In this document: positions 37,301-50,706 of the stretch, one piece after another
How the letters are laid out: every line of letters begins with the position of its first letter
Numbering within the stretch: position 1 is the first letter of the stretch
From: Paracentrotus lividus
Taxonomy: Eukaryota; Echinodermata; Echinoidea; Camarodonta; Echinidae
Direction: 5' to 3'
DNA length: 64,000 nt
NCBI GenBank assembly: GCA_940671915.1
Contig: CALNVZ010002100.1
Coordinates: 17,418,667 to 17,482,666, forward strand
The notes under the pieces: model-generated
Told to the model about the DNA's origin: nothing
What the model saw: only the letters and a program-made list of their open reading frames with translations
Database searches by the model: none
Program-made: the position numbers and the translations under genes

Positions 37301-40300
37301 TTGATCTTAGGATATATGCAAAACCATGGTGCGCGTGCATATTTTTTCCTCTTTTTTTCATCCCAGCCTACAAACATAATGGCAGGCCACAGTATGTACT
37401 CCTCTCTTATCTAATATGCTGACTCAGCCAAATTAAGTTTTAAACGAGATTTAGAGGCGTTCACTGTCTCTAGACGACCCCCCTATGCTCCGAAAGAAAG
37501 AAAGATATTTGTTGAGCGTTACATTTACAGTTCTGTACACGTCCACAAATTGGCGCAAGCCTGAGTCATGTATTGCTGAATGTCCAATTAATGGGTATAT
37601 AGGGGATTGTTTGCACTTTAATAAATGTCCATAAAGTGCGTAAAATGATTATGCAATACAGAATATGAAGCATTAGAATTTTCAATTGATTTTACATCAG
37701 TTACATGCAGTATACCGTGTGTCATGCAGAGGAATAAAGTATTTATGGCTTCCTTCAAACTTTGCTGAAAATTGCACTGATATTGCCTGTTTAATTTTAA
37801 TATAAGTTCTGTTTGATTGAAGTTGAATTTCCGAGTAATGAAAAATAATTGTTGTAGAATAAGGCATGAAAGAGTATCTAAAACTACTAAATTTGGATTT
37901 GATAATAACGGTGAGTACGTATGTTCAGTTGTTCGGGAAATGCATTACCCCTGGTAATTTTTGTTAGTAAAAATGGTCTTCCATATACATCTTAATTGGT
38001 GTTTATGAAGTTGCACCTACCAAAATTTTTGTTGCGGACTGAGAGGAATATAGAGAGAAGCATGCATTTACTGTTTCTCCAGTACCTAATCACAAGGAGA
38101 AAAATTGCTTTGAAGGCTATTATAAGATATAATGTATAATGCTTATTTAATTAGTTTATGATTGATGTATTGGTTCAAATGATTTAGTGGCAAAAAGCAG
38201 TTTTAAGAAAAATAAGTCTGCGATAATTCCCAAAAATATTCTGTGGGTCCAGCTACATAACAGGATTTCCAGCTTTAAACCTAAAAAATAATTTTAAAAA
38301 AATTCGATACTTTCTGCTATAAAAGTTGTAAACTATATGAAAATATTCATTCTTTTTATACTATCAAAATGTCCCAAATATAGCATTTCAAAATGCTACC
38401 TAAATACCAGTTAGGAATTGCAGTACTTTACAGGTACATGAGTACATTTATGCTACACGTACACATACATGCTAGAAAATTTGTAGACAACCCATTTCTG
38501 AACAGCAGAGACTGAATCAATTATTTGATCTGGTTTGGGTTGTTGCCTCCCTCTATTGGCTATGCCATGTCAACTCAACTTTGATTGTTGTGTAGAACTT
38601 TACTTTACTGTAAGCGATAAACATCAAGTATACTTTGTGCAGGCTTATCACTGCTACTTGTGAATGCCTAGGGCAACCAAATTGAAAAATTATTGTTTAA
38701 ATGGGTTTTCTTGATTATCATTGGTGAATTAGATTTTATTGCATAGGACTACTATATTTTTTCAAAATCTTGACTTTTGCCTACCCCTCAATCCCAAATG
38801 CCTTACAATAAAATTAATGAAAGAGAGAGAGAGAGAGAATGGAAGGGGTGAGAAGAAGAATTATAGAAAAAAGAGGAATAATTTGTCCAAGACATGCCCT
38901 ATTAAATTTGATTAAATTCAAACATGTGAAAACGATGGAGAAAAACAGAGCAATAATCCACAAGATCGCTCTGAAATATTTGTTTATCAGACTTTGTATA
39001 ATGATCCTCAAATCAACATTTCCTTGTTGCCTGTATTTGTTCTTACGTCAAGAGCTTCTCGACTGGAAATTTCCAAGCTAATCCCTCTCTTTATATTCTG
39101 TGTTCCTTGGAGGGGGGGGCCCTTGATGACACGAGCCTTTGGCCCATTTGCCACCGTGGCTGATTTGAATCGAGTGAGGACATCTCGTAAACCACCTCCC
39201 GTTGTCAGAGACGATGTGCAAAGCAGCTCAGAACTTTTAAATCCGGATTCCTCTCTGATTAAAGCAATGTTTCCTCGTAGTAACGTCTAATTAATAAGAC
39301 ACAGCCAGAGCAGCATCATTGTGTTGTTGAACAGGAGAGCAAGAAAAACTATGAGAAGACACGTGTGCATTGTTCCTCTGAATCACACAACACACAGTAA
39401 TAAGATTATCTCTAAGTGATACAAACGGAATCGTTACTCTGGATCTTTCTATCTATAGATGTTCCCTACCTTGCACCACAGAGGGCGACTCATTAGAATG
39501 CTGCTTGTTCGCTAATTAGTTAATTGAGGCAAGGGTGTCGGCTTTGGCATTCATTGTGCAATCGATCTCCGACTGATTATAACGATACATTGACTCACTA
39601 GACAGCAAAGCATATGATCGTTTTAGTGAGTTCATTCAGCTTTCTGTCCTCAAATGCTCTCAGGATCACAAGTTCCCTAAATTTGGTGATAGGAAACAAC
39701 ATTGTGTATGTGTTTTAATTCGGTTTTCTTGTTCAGTTCGCAGTTCTTCAATAGATAGACACATACAGTATGTCCTTTCAATTGATCAATACAGGAATAA
39801 CAGCGTTCCCTAAATTTGGAAGAGGAAACAATGCTGATGTTCTTGCTTCCAGGTTTAATTCATGGAGAACTTTCTCAGGTGTATGACTGAACAGTCTGCG
39901 TTAATTCATATGTTGTTATATGGAAAAAAACCCATTTTTCATTACGCACTCTTTCATTTGCCGTGGCAACCTGGAAAGCGGGCCAAACTGTGGTTGCTTC
40001 AACCTTGTGACGAATCAATCTGTGGCCGTTGCGACTTTAAAACCATTATAACGCTGGGATTATATCTTGGACACATAATTCATCAACCTCTAAAAATTTC
40101 CTTCTTGTGGACTCGACCATGATTGTCTTTTGTTGGATTCACTGTTAGCGAGATAAATTGGACAATTTTTCTTCAAGTTCGAAAGTGCGAATCATTTTCT
40201 TTGTTTATTTAAAGAGGAATCTTTACAAAGGAAAGTGTAATATTGATCAAATTACCAGGTGTAATGAGTGGTGTTAGATTCCCACACAGTTAGCAGGACC

Positions 40301-41866
40301 CAATTGGTCTGTTGATGTCTTTCTATGATCTGCTTGATTTTATAACAATGCTCTTTATTTCCCAACTTGCCATCACTTCATTCATGGGTAGGGAATCGTC
40401 GTCTACCATAGTTGCTTCTCCATGAAAGTAATATTTCAATTTCATTATTAACATCTAATTTAATTCGGTTATTGTTGAGCCCCAGAAGTACATTTGGACA
40501 TATACTGTATATTACATTTGTATACCGTATTCCAATATTTTGCATGTGAGGCAAGAGCAAGCATCATATTTCGCCAAGTTTTATGGCAGCTCATCTAGCA
40601 AATTAATTTCACATAACTTCTGCCTGATTGATTTGTACAGACTCTTACAGAGTTATGTAGCATTATTGAAATGCAAAATTGACAGGATCTATACCAAATG
40701 TAATTTTGGGTATACGACAGTTGCTGAAAGCTGCATCATTTTTATAAGCCCTTCGTTTAATTCAAAAAAGATATTTTTTTTGATGTAACTAATAATTTAA
40801 CAAATGCGCATTACTGGTTGATCCTACACTCTGATTTTGCAAAATTGTGTTTACATACTATTGTTGATGTCTAGGTGAGTTTACTATCGCATTGTATGAC
40901 TCCAGATGTAAGGGATTCAACTTTACCATGAGAGATATTCATAAAGTCCTATTCCCAACAGCTGATCAAACCTTTTATGTACTCTTATAAAGAAGAGTTG
41001 GCCCAACATCCACCTTTCAAGAGTTCTGTTAACATTCAGAATTGCGAGGACAAAAATCTGTAGTAATCTGGATTAGATGTGATACCAGAATCTGTGGTAC
41101 GAAATGTGTTATTTGATCAAGGGACCAAGCCTGGACTTTATTAATGTGAATAGATCAAGAATAAGTCTGGACTATATAATATTTGTAGACTAATTGGGAC
41201 TAAACAGTTGGAAATTGATTCAAGACAACAATTTGGAGTTTATATATGTGAGAACGTGGATTCTGGACTAAATGTAGGACTGAATTCTGTATCTAAAATA
41301 TGGTATAGTTCAAGAATAATCTGGAAACCAAATGGAATAGAATCTTGTACTATATCTGAACTAAATCTGAGCTTAATCTGGACTAATTCTGCGACTAAAT
41401 GTTGAGAGACTCTGCTTCAAAATGGCTCTACTGTGGCCTCGCTATAGCGGACAAGGAGAGAGAAATACTGAGATGCTCTGGTACGAGGTAGATAATGCTT
41501 TCTTATCCCATCGGACTTAGAACGGTTAAATGGTGTCCTGTTGCAAGTTAAAGAACCCACTGCACCTGTCGAATGAAGAGGTATGACAAGGTTGGAAACT
41601 GAGTTTTACTTTTTCCATTCAAGAATTCTTGAGTAAAAAAATGTTTTAAATCGAAGGAAAAGTCAGGGAAGTTCTTATGGTCTATCCAGCTATCATTCGC
41701 TGCAATGGTATCGCATAAAAATTAAAATAGTCAAAATATTTATCCTGTGAATTTTTTTAAAATCTAATCAAGGAAAATTCCAGGTACTTTTCTTCTCCTG
41801 ATAAACGATAAGTGGGAAACCCTGAAATATATTTTATTCACCTTATTCCGATAATAAATAGGTCTC
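34312..41866. other. Mostly unique AT-rich DNA
   Basis: No gene or transposon end is recognised over about 7.5 kb. It holds a C-run plus CA tract (34684-34725), poly-A runs near 36915-36942 and a short GA repeat (38822-38838). A 39100-39560 stretch has coding-like and homeodomain-site-like features (see findings). Degenerate TCTGGACTA motifs recur at about 41150-41400. Short ATG frames, such as 39862-40122, lack support. Confidence 0.5.
34684..34725. repeat. Poly-C followed by CA microsatellite
   Basis: A run of C passes into CACACACAA-type repeats. Confidence 0.85.
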
Positions 41867-42014
41867 TAGGACAATTACCCCTTGGACAAAGTAACATGTC
41901 CTCCCACCAAAAATCTACAAACCTAACACGTACAACCCTAATCCTAATTCTCCCATTTCTGGATCGGTAGTTGTTCTGGTGTGGTAATTTGTCCATCCGG
42001 GCAGTGTCCAATTA
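41867..42014. mobile_element. Diverged GGACAATTA MITE
   Basis: The left end CTAGGACAATTACCCCTTGG and right part GGTAGTTGTTCTGG plus GTCCATCCGGGCAGTGTCC are imperfect inverted copies, like 14547-14683. The centre holds ACAACCCTAATCCTAA, a degenerate telomere-like motif on the other strand. Confidence 0.6.
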
Positions 42015-42957
42015 TGACCCCTTATGCCCAAGGTCTACAAATGAACATGCTCATGAAGTGGGCAAGGTACATGTTAATCACATTAACACATCTTGCCAAA
42101 ACAGAAGACAGCAATGCTAGCAGAATCTGGGCGGCCTGGCTTTTTCTCGAAACCGTGCGTTAAGGTCTAAGTTCTTGGACCATTAACCATAGGGATATAC
42201 ATGTAAGATTTAACACACAGGTTTCAATGGGAAGTCAAACAAACATTTTAGGGTCTTTATGATGTGTTTCAAGAATACAGGCCCTTGGGAAGTGCACATG
42301 CGAGTCTTCTACTAGGATGAGCTCGTTTGCCCTTGAGCGTTCTAGGGTTGATATATATATATTGCTAGGCATCTCCAATTTACACAGCCCCCAATGTTCT
42401 TTCATTCCCTTCAACTAATCCTCTCTTGTGTCATTTTAGACGCGCTAACTGTCTATCTCGAATTAAACATGAAAGGGATTAAGTTATGTAGGGCACTGTA
42501 TACACGTATGTGTCTTTATCACAACAATACCTTTCTGTGGGATGTTTTGGGTTTCTTGCCTAAGCAAACTATACTTTTGAATGTGAAAATATATGGACAT
42601 ATCCTAACCAAGTGTTATCTCAATGTACTTTATTTTTGTCACCAGAATTGAGTTGAAGTCTTTTATTAAAAGTGGACAAAAATCTTAAAATTCTTACATT
42701 GTATTTATGATACTTGATCTGGATGTCTGCCTTTGATTTGTCCGGATCTTCTTGATAGGACTTGTGAGTACATGTAAGATTTCTTGTTATTACTATCTTT
42801 TTTCTGTAGAGGATTCTGAAAAGATACAGATACTTTACATTCGCTCATCATTTTACTTTCTTAATCTGTTAAGTTCGTGTGGCACCCATCCCGCGGGTAA
42901 CACAGGGCATGCCTAACAAACTTTTTTAAACCACCATTTGACAGGTAAAAGCTGCTC

Positions 42958-43001
42958 ACCCCGCCCCCCTCCCCCCATTTCACATCCTGGATCCGCCTAT
43001 A
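42958..43001 (-). mobile_element. hAT-like end fragment (GGCGGATCCAGG)
   Basis: On the minus strand it reads CTATAGGCGGATCCAGGATG followed by a G-rich run, resembling the CAGGCGCGGATCCAG ends at 23826 and 57501. Only one end is visible. Confidence 0.45.
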
Positions 43002-43500
43002 GGGAACAATGCTCGTGTAAATAAGAGATACACATGTACTTAGTACTCTTACAATTTGTGAATTAAAATGTGTGTAGAAATACAGAACAGCAAAAAAATA
43101 CTGAAGCACTGGTGATGTAAAAATTACAAATATGATGTAAGCGCAATCAAACAGACACAAATCAAGAAAGTTAGATCGATAACATCCCTGGTCTCCTTGG
43201 TGTTGTTCTAGATCTAAAATTAATTTGTAGTCTTGTAACAGGCACCGAGTTTCATAGTTTGGCCAGCATTCATGACATCCAAAGGAGAAATGGAATAGTT
43301 GCCAAAGCTGTTTTCTTTTGTCAACCTAGTCTTGAATTAGTAGAGGTGAAATAAGCAGGCTGGAAGGGTCTGTGGTCATCTACCACTCATACAACTGTGG
43401 TCATATTGCCCCCTGTTGCATTCAGATGTACACATCATACTTGTGAAAACCACTTGTAACTTTATGGTTTCTTTCATTACCCCTCCCGCTCCTCCCCGCC

Positions 43501-43625
43501 CAAAAAAAAAAAAAAATAAATAAATAAATAAAAAATAAATATAATAATAATAAATAATAATAAATAAATAAAAATTTAAAAATGACATAAATAAAAAATA
43601 AAAAATAAAAAATAAAAATTTAAAA
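43501..43625. repeat. AAAT/AATA simple repeat
   Basis: A poly-A run passes into AAAT and AATA units, broken by ATTTAAAAATGACAT near 43575. Confidence 0.9.
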
Positions 43626-44607
43626 AAATGAAAGGAAAAAAGGCTGGGGTCATCTTGAAGAGTGGATCGCTCCGACCATGTTGGAAAATATTTATAGTAA
43701 TGCTAATTATACATCTGAGTTGTTAAATGCATATATCTAGCCCATTCCAGTTTTAAACTCCTCAAAGCACTTCAAAGAATATTATTACCCCATCATAGAT
43801 TCATCCCATTTACTTTCCATGGCATTAATAGCCACCCAATATAGAATTATACCCCCCCTAGGTATGTCACCCCCCCCCCCCCACCTCGAGCTAGCCCCAG
43901 CAAGGGTCAAAAAGGGTGGGGGGTCGTTAAAAATTCTCTTCCCCTAATCTCTCATTCTTCAAATACTTCACTTTTTCTTCCCTTTTCTTCCATTTTTAGA
44001 TTACAAATTATTAGATATACAATGTGCAGTAGAGGAAATGACTGTCGTTAATAAGCGTCATTTCAAGTTTTTTTTAAAAATGTATTAATGCATCCCCCCC
44101 CAAAAAAAAAAAAAGAAAAAGAAAAAGAATGCCTTAAAGTCAATATTGAACAACAGAATTGACTATAGCAATGATAAAAAAGTTATACTTCTGTATACAC
44201 CTTATGAAGCTCGTTGTAGAAACAATATTTTTTATGTAAGGAATGTACGGAAATGGTTATTATTCTCCTCAGGATATGAACGTACTTTGAGTGGTGTTTT
44301 GGGTCAAGAATCAAGCAAGGCTTTCACTGGAAAGATTTCATTCAGGGCTAATAAAATCATATGGACGTCTTCTACGTTCTATATAAATTATAGCATTTCT
44401 AACAGACTGCAAGATCAAGGGTGTTGTATCAGACGTAGTTATCCAATATCTCCTCTCTCTGTCACACTCTTCACCTCTTTCACCCCCCCCCCACTCTCTC
44501 TCTCTCTCTATTCGCAATCAGACATAAACAAGATGAAATTAAGTCTAATTATCTACACTCTACCTTGATGTTTTTTATGCCGCATAATTACGTACTTCTC
44601 TGTTCAC

Positions 44608-44790
44608 CGATGTTTTTGCTAGTTTGCCGCACTTTATAATCGGTTGAGGTCGGGGTTCAATCCCCGGCTGCGTCATACCAAAAGACTGTTAAAAAAAAAA
44701 TGGAGTTGCTGCTTCCCTGTTTTGGCGGTCAATAAGGAAACAGGATTTAGAGCAATTGTCCCATCTGGAGTGCTGCTCAAGCAGCTTGCC
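44608..44790 (+). mobile_element. tRNA-derived SINE
   Basis: A tRNA-like head ends with a well-paired T arm, CGGGGTTCAATCCCCG (44651-44666), including B-box GGTTCAATCCC. The body begins GGCTGCGTCATACCAAAAG, followed by a poly-A run and GGAGTTGCTGCTTCCCTG, a tail I recognise from memory as a SINE family common in marine deuterostomes. The A-box half is degraded, although CTTTATAATCGG matches the anticodon-loop region of the segment at 3655. No functional tRNA is expected. Confidence 0.72.
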
Positions 44791-46920
44791 AAACCCATAA
44801 AAATTGGACCAAAAAGAATTTTTCATTCACTTTTGTTACGATCGGACAATAGAATCTGCGGAGTGTTCTTGGCTATAAAGCCACACAAAACTGTAGGAGA
44901 CCTTTAACTGCTTGAAAAAATACATTGGCTGAAAAAAAAATCCGCTGGCTGTTCCGCATACTCTGCATAAAAACGTAGAAACTCCTTTTCGATAATATCT
45001 GAATTTTTCAACTGATGTTTTGATAATTATTGATATTGGCTGAATACAGTCAGGATTGAGAAAATCAGTTGACAGGATCTTCAAAATCTCAGGAAGAAAG
45101 GCCACCTGACAATATGCGAGTTCAAACTTTCAGCAAGTTTACAAGACGAAGATTCCCAAAAACAACTTTTGGCCCATAAAAACAGAACCTTTAGAGGCAA
45201 GAGTGCTAGTTAAATGGAAAAGACATTTGTAGTTAGAAGCAATATTGTGCTCTAAACTTTATTGTTTGTTGGAAGGCTAAAAGAGGTGTTTCTAACTGGC
45301 TGGTAATGTCCGTCAGCTTCGATTTTGAATAGCAATGTGAACAGTATTAAAATTTAAGAAAGAAACAAACTATTTCAGACTGGCCTATTCATTTTTGGCA
45401 CAAATTTTTAAAACATTGTTGTCGTTCTTATTATATTCCATGTTAACAACTTGGACCGCGGACCATTGTAATATACGTGCTTGACTGTTTGTTCACTTTC
45501 AGCGGGACCATGCAAATCACATGCTCACGCTCGATAGAAATTGTTGGCTCATGCCATTATCCTGTTTTGGAGCTGTCAGCACTTCGCTGGCTCAATACTG
45601 CTAATTCTGCAATTCGAGCACCATGCAGCAGTCAACGTGGTTAAACTGACTTTCGCACCATTGTGTTTTGGACATCACAAATTAGCAGGAAACAAAAGCA
45701 GAGATTGCCGAAAAAGGACATCTATTTCCAACAACCAATAGAAAGATATAAGTTTAGTGAAAAAAATTCAGATAATTATATTATTTATGGGATGGCTCAG
45801 AATATGGATTACCAGAAATTATTTCCAATATTCACCCATCTTTTGATTTGGTGCCAAATATTGGCCCTAAAACTCGTGGAATAATTCTCGGCTATTATAT
45901 GAAGTAAAGTCCCATGAAAAGTTACTGGAGTTATACACTCAGTTTTATCAAGATAAATACATAAATACATAGATTGTGCAATACAGCATATTGTTATCAT
46001 ATTATATATTTGGGCATTTTAGCCGTGTGCAATGTATCCATCTTAAGCTATCTCTAAGTATAATAAAAATATTGCAATGCTGTTAAAACCACCATCCTAT
46101 TCCCTACAACATGTAACATGTAGTATAATATTTTTAAATGACTGGTTTAGTAATAACATACTGAATTATCTTTTAAGAAGATTGTGGAAACAATTAATCT
46201 TGCAATTTTTGTTTTTAAAACAGGAAGTATTTCGTGAATGAACCACTTTCTGTAATTATTTAAGACTAAAAATTTGTAACACTGTGAGTTGCAAAAATTT
46301 CTCCAACTAACTTTTACTTGTATATCCTTGAGAAATGTACTCCCCTGACATAGCAGACAAACCTACAAATCACCTTCTGAAACTGCATGCCATGTTGTAA
46401 TTCATAAAATGTGAGAGAATCGCAGCAAAGCTTTTAGTCTTGAATGATGATGAGCGAATTAATCATAAAGGGGCTCCCTTTAAAGCTTTGCAGTCATCAA
46501 AATTACTATGGTGTCTTCTACTAGTCGGCAAGCACAGGCCCCCAATTTGACCTTTTACAAAATATATACTATTGTCTAGGTTTGTGAGACTAGACTCTCC
46601 CATTGTTTGTGTTCAGCTGGGAGTAGGCTAATTGATAAATAGCAAATCTAGTACTCTTTCTATTCAGACTCCTGCATTTGTATGCACCTTTGAGAACGAA
46701 TGTGGTGGTATATTCCTTTTAAACTAGCTCTTACCCCGCTCTGATCAGCTGATCAGATGTTTTTGTTTTAAGTTCAGACCCCTTGAGTCATAGCGGTCAC
46801 TTGTTGCATATTATGTAACACTAATAATGATTCATGTAGGACCTACTTGCTTTTCTGGCTGTTGGAAAGAATGATATTGCATGAATTATATTGTATGGAC
46901 AATAATCAGTACTTTTTTGT
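44791..46920. other. Unique AT-rich DNA, no gene recognised
   Basis: No supported coding frame. An 18-bp perfect palindrome lies at 46740-46757 (see findings). Confidence 0.5.
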
Positions 46921-47058
46921 AACACTGACAAAATATCCCTAAACATTAGGGTTTAGGTTCAGGGGTGAGGGATTAGAGTTAGCTTTTAGGGGTAAGTTAG
47001 GTTTAATGTAAGGCTAGGATAAGGGTTAGGGTTAGCTTTAAGGTTGGTGTGTCAGTGT
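46921..47058. mobile_element. Candidate MITE with ACACTGACA ends and telomere-like core
   Basis: AACACTGACA at the left is mirrored by TGTCAGTGT at the right. The interior consists of degenerate TTAGGG-type units, including AAGGGTTAGGGTTAGC near 47019-47034. About 138 bp, non-coding. The ends are short, so chance pairing is possible. Confidence 0.4.
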
Positions 47059-48475
47059 CTCACGTTATGGAAGCGGTCTGTCCCGTAAACTCACTGTCAG
47101 TGCTAAATGCAACTGTCTGCAGGAAGACACACCCCACGACTGGCACAGAGTCCCCATACTGCTATACCTTTAAAATGAGCCATTGTTGTATATTACGTCG
47201 GCTTTTGTCCAATGTGTCTTAAGTTCCTTAACATGTAGGTCGAAGGAAAGAGGTCTGGCGTAATTTAGGAATTATAAAATTTCCACCCGCCGGAATCATG
47301 AGCAGTGGATCAATTCAAAATCCCCTTCCTTGATTGCGCCGACATATAGTGCGGACGCGTCCCGTCCCTTGAAGTTATCCTAAAAATATCAAAAGTTTCT
47401 TCTACTTACATAAGCAAACATAAGTAACCTAGATTATATGTCACCAAATGCTTTAATATGCCGTGTGCTCATTCCCTTTTTCTCTTCAAGTAAGAAGACT
47501 TAGAGTCAAGAATTAGGCAGACTGATCATTAATAAAGTGCGTTGCCAATACGTTGAGTGGTACCATAGGCTTCTTTATTCCAATAAAAAATATAGTGACG
47601 TGTAATAATCTCCTCGCAGCAAGTGAGTAGTCAACATTTTCCATATCTATGTGTAACAGAAAATGTCATGTTTATATGAGTTGCATGTATGAAAAAATTT
47701 GTTATTATTAAAATAGGAATATAAGTAATGTGTAAATAATCAGAAGTAGGAATATTATCTATATTGTCCTTTTCGTGTTGCTTCCTTTAGTGTGTATTAA
47801 TTCTGGTTGTATCGAATCATATCTATGATTATATTGATATGAGGTAATATATTTGTTTGGGTACTTTGTGTGAAACAGTCCTTCGAATTATTGACATTTT
47901 TTGTAATTGCTGCATTCATGAATCTGAGGAGTCAACTTTCAATTTTTTAGATATTAGAGCTAGACAAAAGTTTCGACAGTTGCCTCGTACGTCTAGCTTA
48001 GAGCACCACTAACTACCTAGGCCAAGGTTGTTCCACCCGTTTAGTGGCAGAAACTGATTGAGCAAACTCAATTGATTAACATATAGCGTGTTCATATACT
48101 TCATATTTGCTAGTATGTTGAGAGAGGAGTTACACAAAGACCTGTGGTATCTTGAAATTATTAATATAAACAAGACTCCATAAATAGTCCTTGATTCCAG
48201 ACAATGAAAAAGATTGCTGTGATACAAGTGAAGCAACAATGTATGAGTAGGCATAACCATAAATTTGAATTCTAAGTAGGCCCTGTAGTAATTATTCTTT
48301 ACCTGCACATAAGACTTTAGAGTGCGTGTTGAGCCACAACATAAGTCATGTACGTACATTATTGACTCAAGCTTATTACTGACATATGTTTTTTCCCCAG
48401 GGGCGGTTAAGTACAGAACCATAAGAATAAGTGATTATATTTTTTCTTATTTAGAAATGACTACATGTCAGTGTA
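47059..48475. other. Unique AT-rich DNA, no gene recognised
   Basis: A 137-codon minus-strand frame (48009-48422) starts with ATG but has no recognisable domain, signal or compositional support. A frame of that length is not surprising in AT-rich DNA of this size. Confidence 0.45.
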
Positions 48476-49633
48476 TTCACAAAACATGGATGCTTATGAG
48501 TCGAGCAGGTTTGACTCGCGGTCTCAAAGGTTCTCGGAAAATTAAAGGGTTTATGTATATTTTCCCAACACAAGTCTGGGAATGAAATGTAATATAAAAA
48601 ATCACAAATACTACTAAATCATATTCTTCAACCATTACTCTCGCCTCTCCTCTTCTACTTTTATGATATCTTTGGGCAATGAGCAGTTTTTCCTCATAAC
48701 ACTACTACATAATCCATAATACCATTCAATTACTTTTGTGTGCATGAAATCTTGGTCTAAATGATCTGCAATGTTGGTCCTATTGACCATATGGCCACCA
48801 TGACTCCAATTGCGCACGTTGAGTGTAGTTGACAATACGACTAGGAATCGAACAATGGACACGATCGGGGATTAGCGCATCCCGGTCCAAGTGGTGACCT
48901 GCCGTAGTCGCTCCTACCCGAACTTGCCAAGTCTCGGGAATGATAGCCGAAGTTCACCAGTCATTTTCTGGGACTCTCTCTGCAAAACGGTGTAAACTCT
49001 AGCACTTCTAGTAGCAATGGAGACTCACGTCTAGAGTACGTTAGGAAAGGCTTTGAGTGGTTGAACTGGAACCATTCGACCAATTCAACCTTCTTTCGCC
49101 GAACATATAACAGCGAGCAGAAACCATCTTATGAGAAAAAAGCATATTTCGGATAGGGTGATGAAATAAATAATTGAATATAGACATACTTATATAGTGT
49201 CGTTCTGCTGAAGGCCAAAAATGGTGGGAAACAAGAAACACTTTAGTTATTTTAAAGAAGATATTCTCTTTTTTTTTCTTGTGTGTGGAAAGGCTGTCCG
49301 TTTAAAGCCTTTGTATTTAAACTATCTCTCAAAATACAGCTTTTAGAAGATATTTTTTATCATAAGAAAGAAGAGAAGCTACTTACCTTGAGTACAAAAA
49401 CCCAGTCCAGGATTTGTTGTGCAAGTTCGATGTGTTTTATTGCCCGATGATAATCGTTATCATTTTCATACCGTGTGAGTCATCTTACCCCTGTAGTAGA
49501 TTTTGTTCCTGTACTCAACAATTGTGTCTCAATTTCTGCAATATGTCAGGCAGACCTCCCGGCCCGAGGCTTTGCCGATTGTAATATGGCGTTGGGCTCT
49601 GCTTACGCTTTGAACTGCAAATTAGTTTGTCTA

Positions 49634-49914
49634 TGGGTTGGCTATCTACTCGCGGAGACCGTCTTCCGGCCAGAATACGAAAATTTCGTCTCCGCGACGG
49701 GATAAAAAGTATTAAAGACGTCTCCGATATCGCGGAGACGTCTCGGAGCGGATTCGGGACTATCTCAGCGAGTGATTTGAGTTTTACTCAATTGTCTCGC
49801 GGAACGTCTCTCCGCGATATCGGACGGACGTCCTCTATACTTTTTATTCGTCGCGGAACGAAATTTTCTGTTCTGTCGTAGAGGACGTCTTCCGCCGAAG
49901 TGAGATACCACCCT
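49634..49914. mobile_element. Palindromic MITE, AGGGTGGTAT ends, copy 3
   Basis: Counterpart of 32235-32502 in the noisy duplicate. The right end GAGATACCACCCT is intact. The left end is blurred by apparent errors. The arms contain GGAGACGTCTCGGAGC and related palindromes. Confidence 0.85.
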
Positions 49915-50536
49915 TAGACCTCAGTTAATACACTAATGAGTCCTACACCAGAAATGGCCCAAACGAAAAACATCAACAAAATCTTGATACGATGGCTAAA
50001 TTGGATGGATTTGTGTCCTCCTGGTTTGACACGTGGTATGGAATATAGGGGATCTCATCAGAGTCCCGTCCTCCTCTTCCTTTGATGGACTCCGCACAAA
50101 TATATAACGAAATTCCGTTGCTCCGATCGCTTTCTCTACTTGGAAAATAATTCTCGAGTGACCCGGATTTATAGCCTAAACAAACAAAATATCTAAACGA
50201 TTGGCGGACCGTTTCCGTTATTACTAGTGAGATGTTACTCCTTTTTCGGATTTCCGTGGTCTTAGCTCGCACCTAAAGGGGTGATTTGCAGATTTTATAA
50301 ATGCTTCCAGAGACGCTCAGATACGAAGAAAGTGGTAAGGAGGGTGGGGATGGTTATGTGTTTCGTTAAGCAACTTTCGAACGATTTTAGGAACTATTTA
50401 GATCTAACTTAGATCTTATTCTTGATAACGATATATAGCGAGTTAACGTCTATCCAATCCGTAGCTGCGGGATGCTGTTTCGTGTTACGGCTGCTGCAGA
50501 CATATTTAGTCCGCACTGTTCATCCGTATAGACCTA

Positions 50537-50706
50537 GGCCCTGTTACGGACCGGTTAATGTTGCAGTGATCGCATGATTTCACATCAACGCATTATTTCC
50601 GTCTGGGACCACATTTTGACGTCAACATCCGAAAGACGGGACTGGGATTCGGACCTCTTGTTCGATGGCATCAGTTGGAGGCATTTTGTCCATCCGTCAC
50701 AGGGCC
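50537..50706. mobile_element. MITE with GGCCCTGTTACGACCGGTA ends (duplicate)
   Basis: Counterpart of 34055-34225. The left end GGCCCTGTTACGGACCGG is clear. The right end is shortened to GTCACAGGGCC. Confidence 0.75.

Larger units (their letters stand above)
42015..44607. other. Unique DNA with simple repeats, no gene recognised
   Basis: It contains a hAT-like end fragment (42958-43001), an A/AAAT-rich tract (43501-43625), C runs near 43868-43885 and 44093-44102, and a CT tract at 44490-44510. The frame 44146-44568 runs through the CT tract and uses a non-ATG start, so it is not supported. Confidence 0.5.

Noticed and set aside
44146-44568. 140-codon + frame
   Set aside because: It needs a non-ATG start and its C-terminus is the CT microsatellite.
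46921-47058. Interstitial telomere
   Set aside because: The TTAGGG units are degenerate, few and bounded by inverted ends, so a MITE core is the simpler reading.
48009-48422. 137-codon minus-strand frame with an ATG start
   Set aside because: No domain, signal or coding composition. My rough estimate for AT-rich DNA of this size is that a frame this long arises by chance about as often as not.
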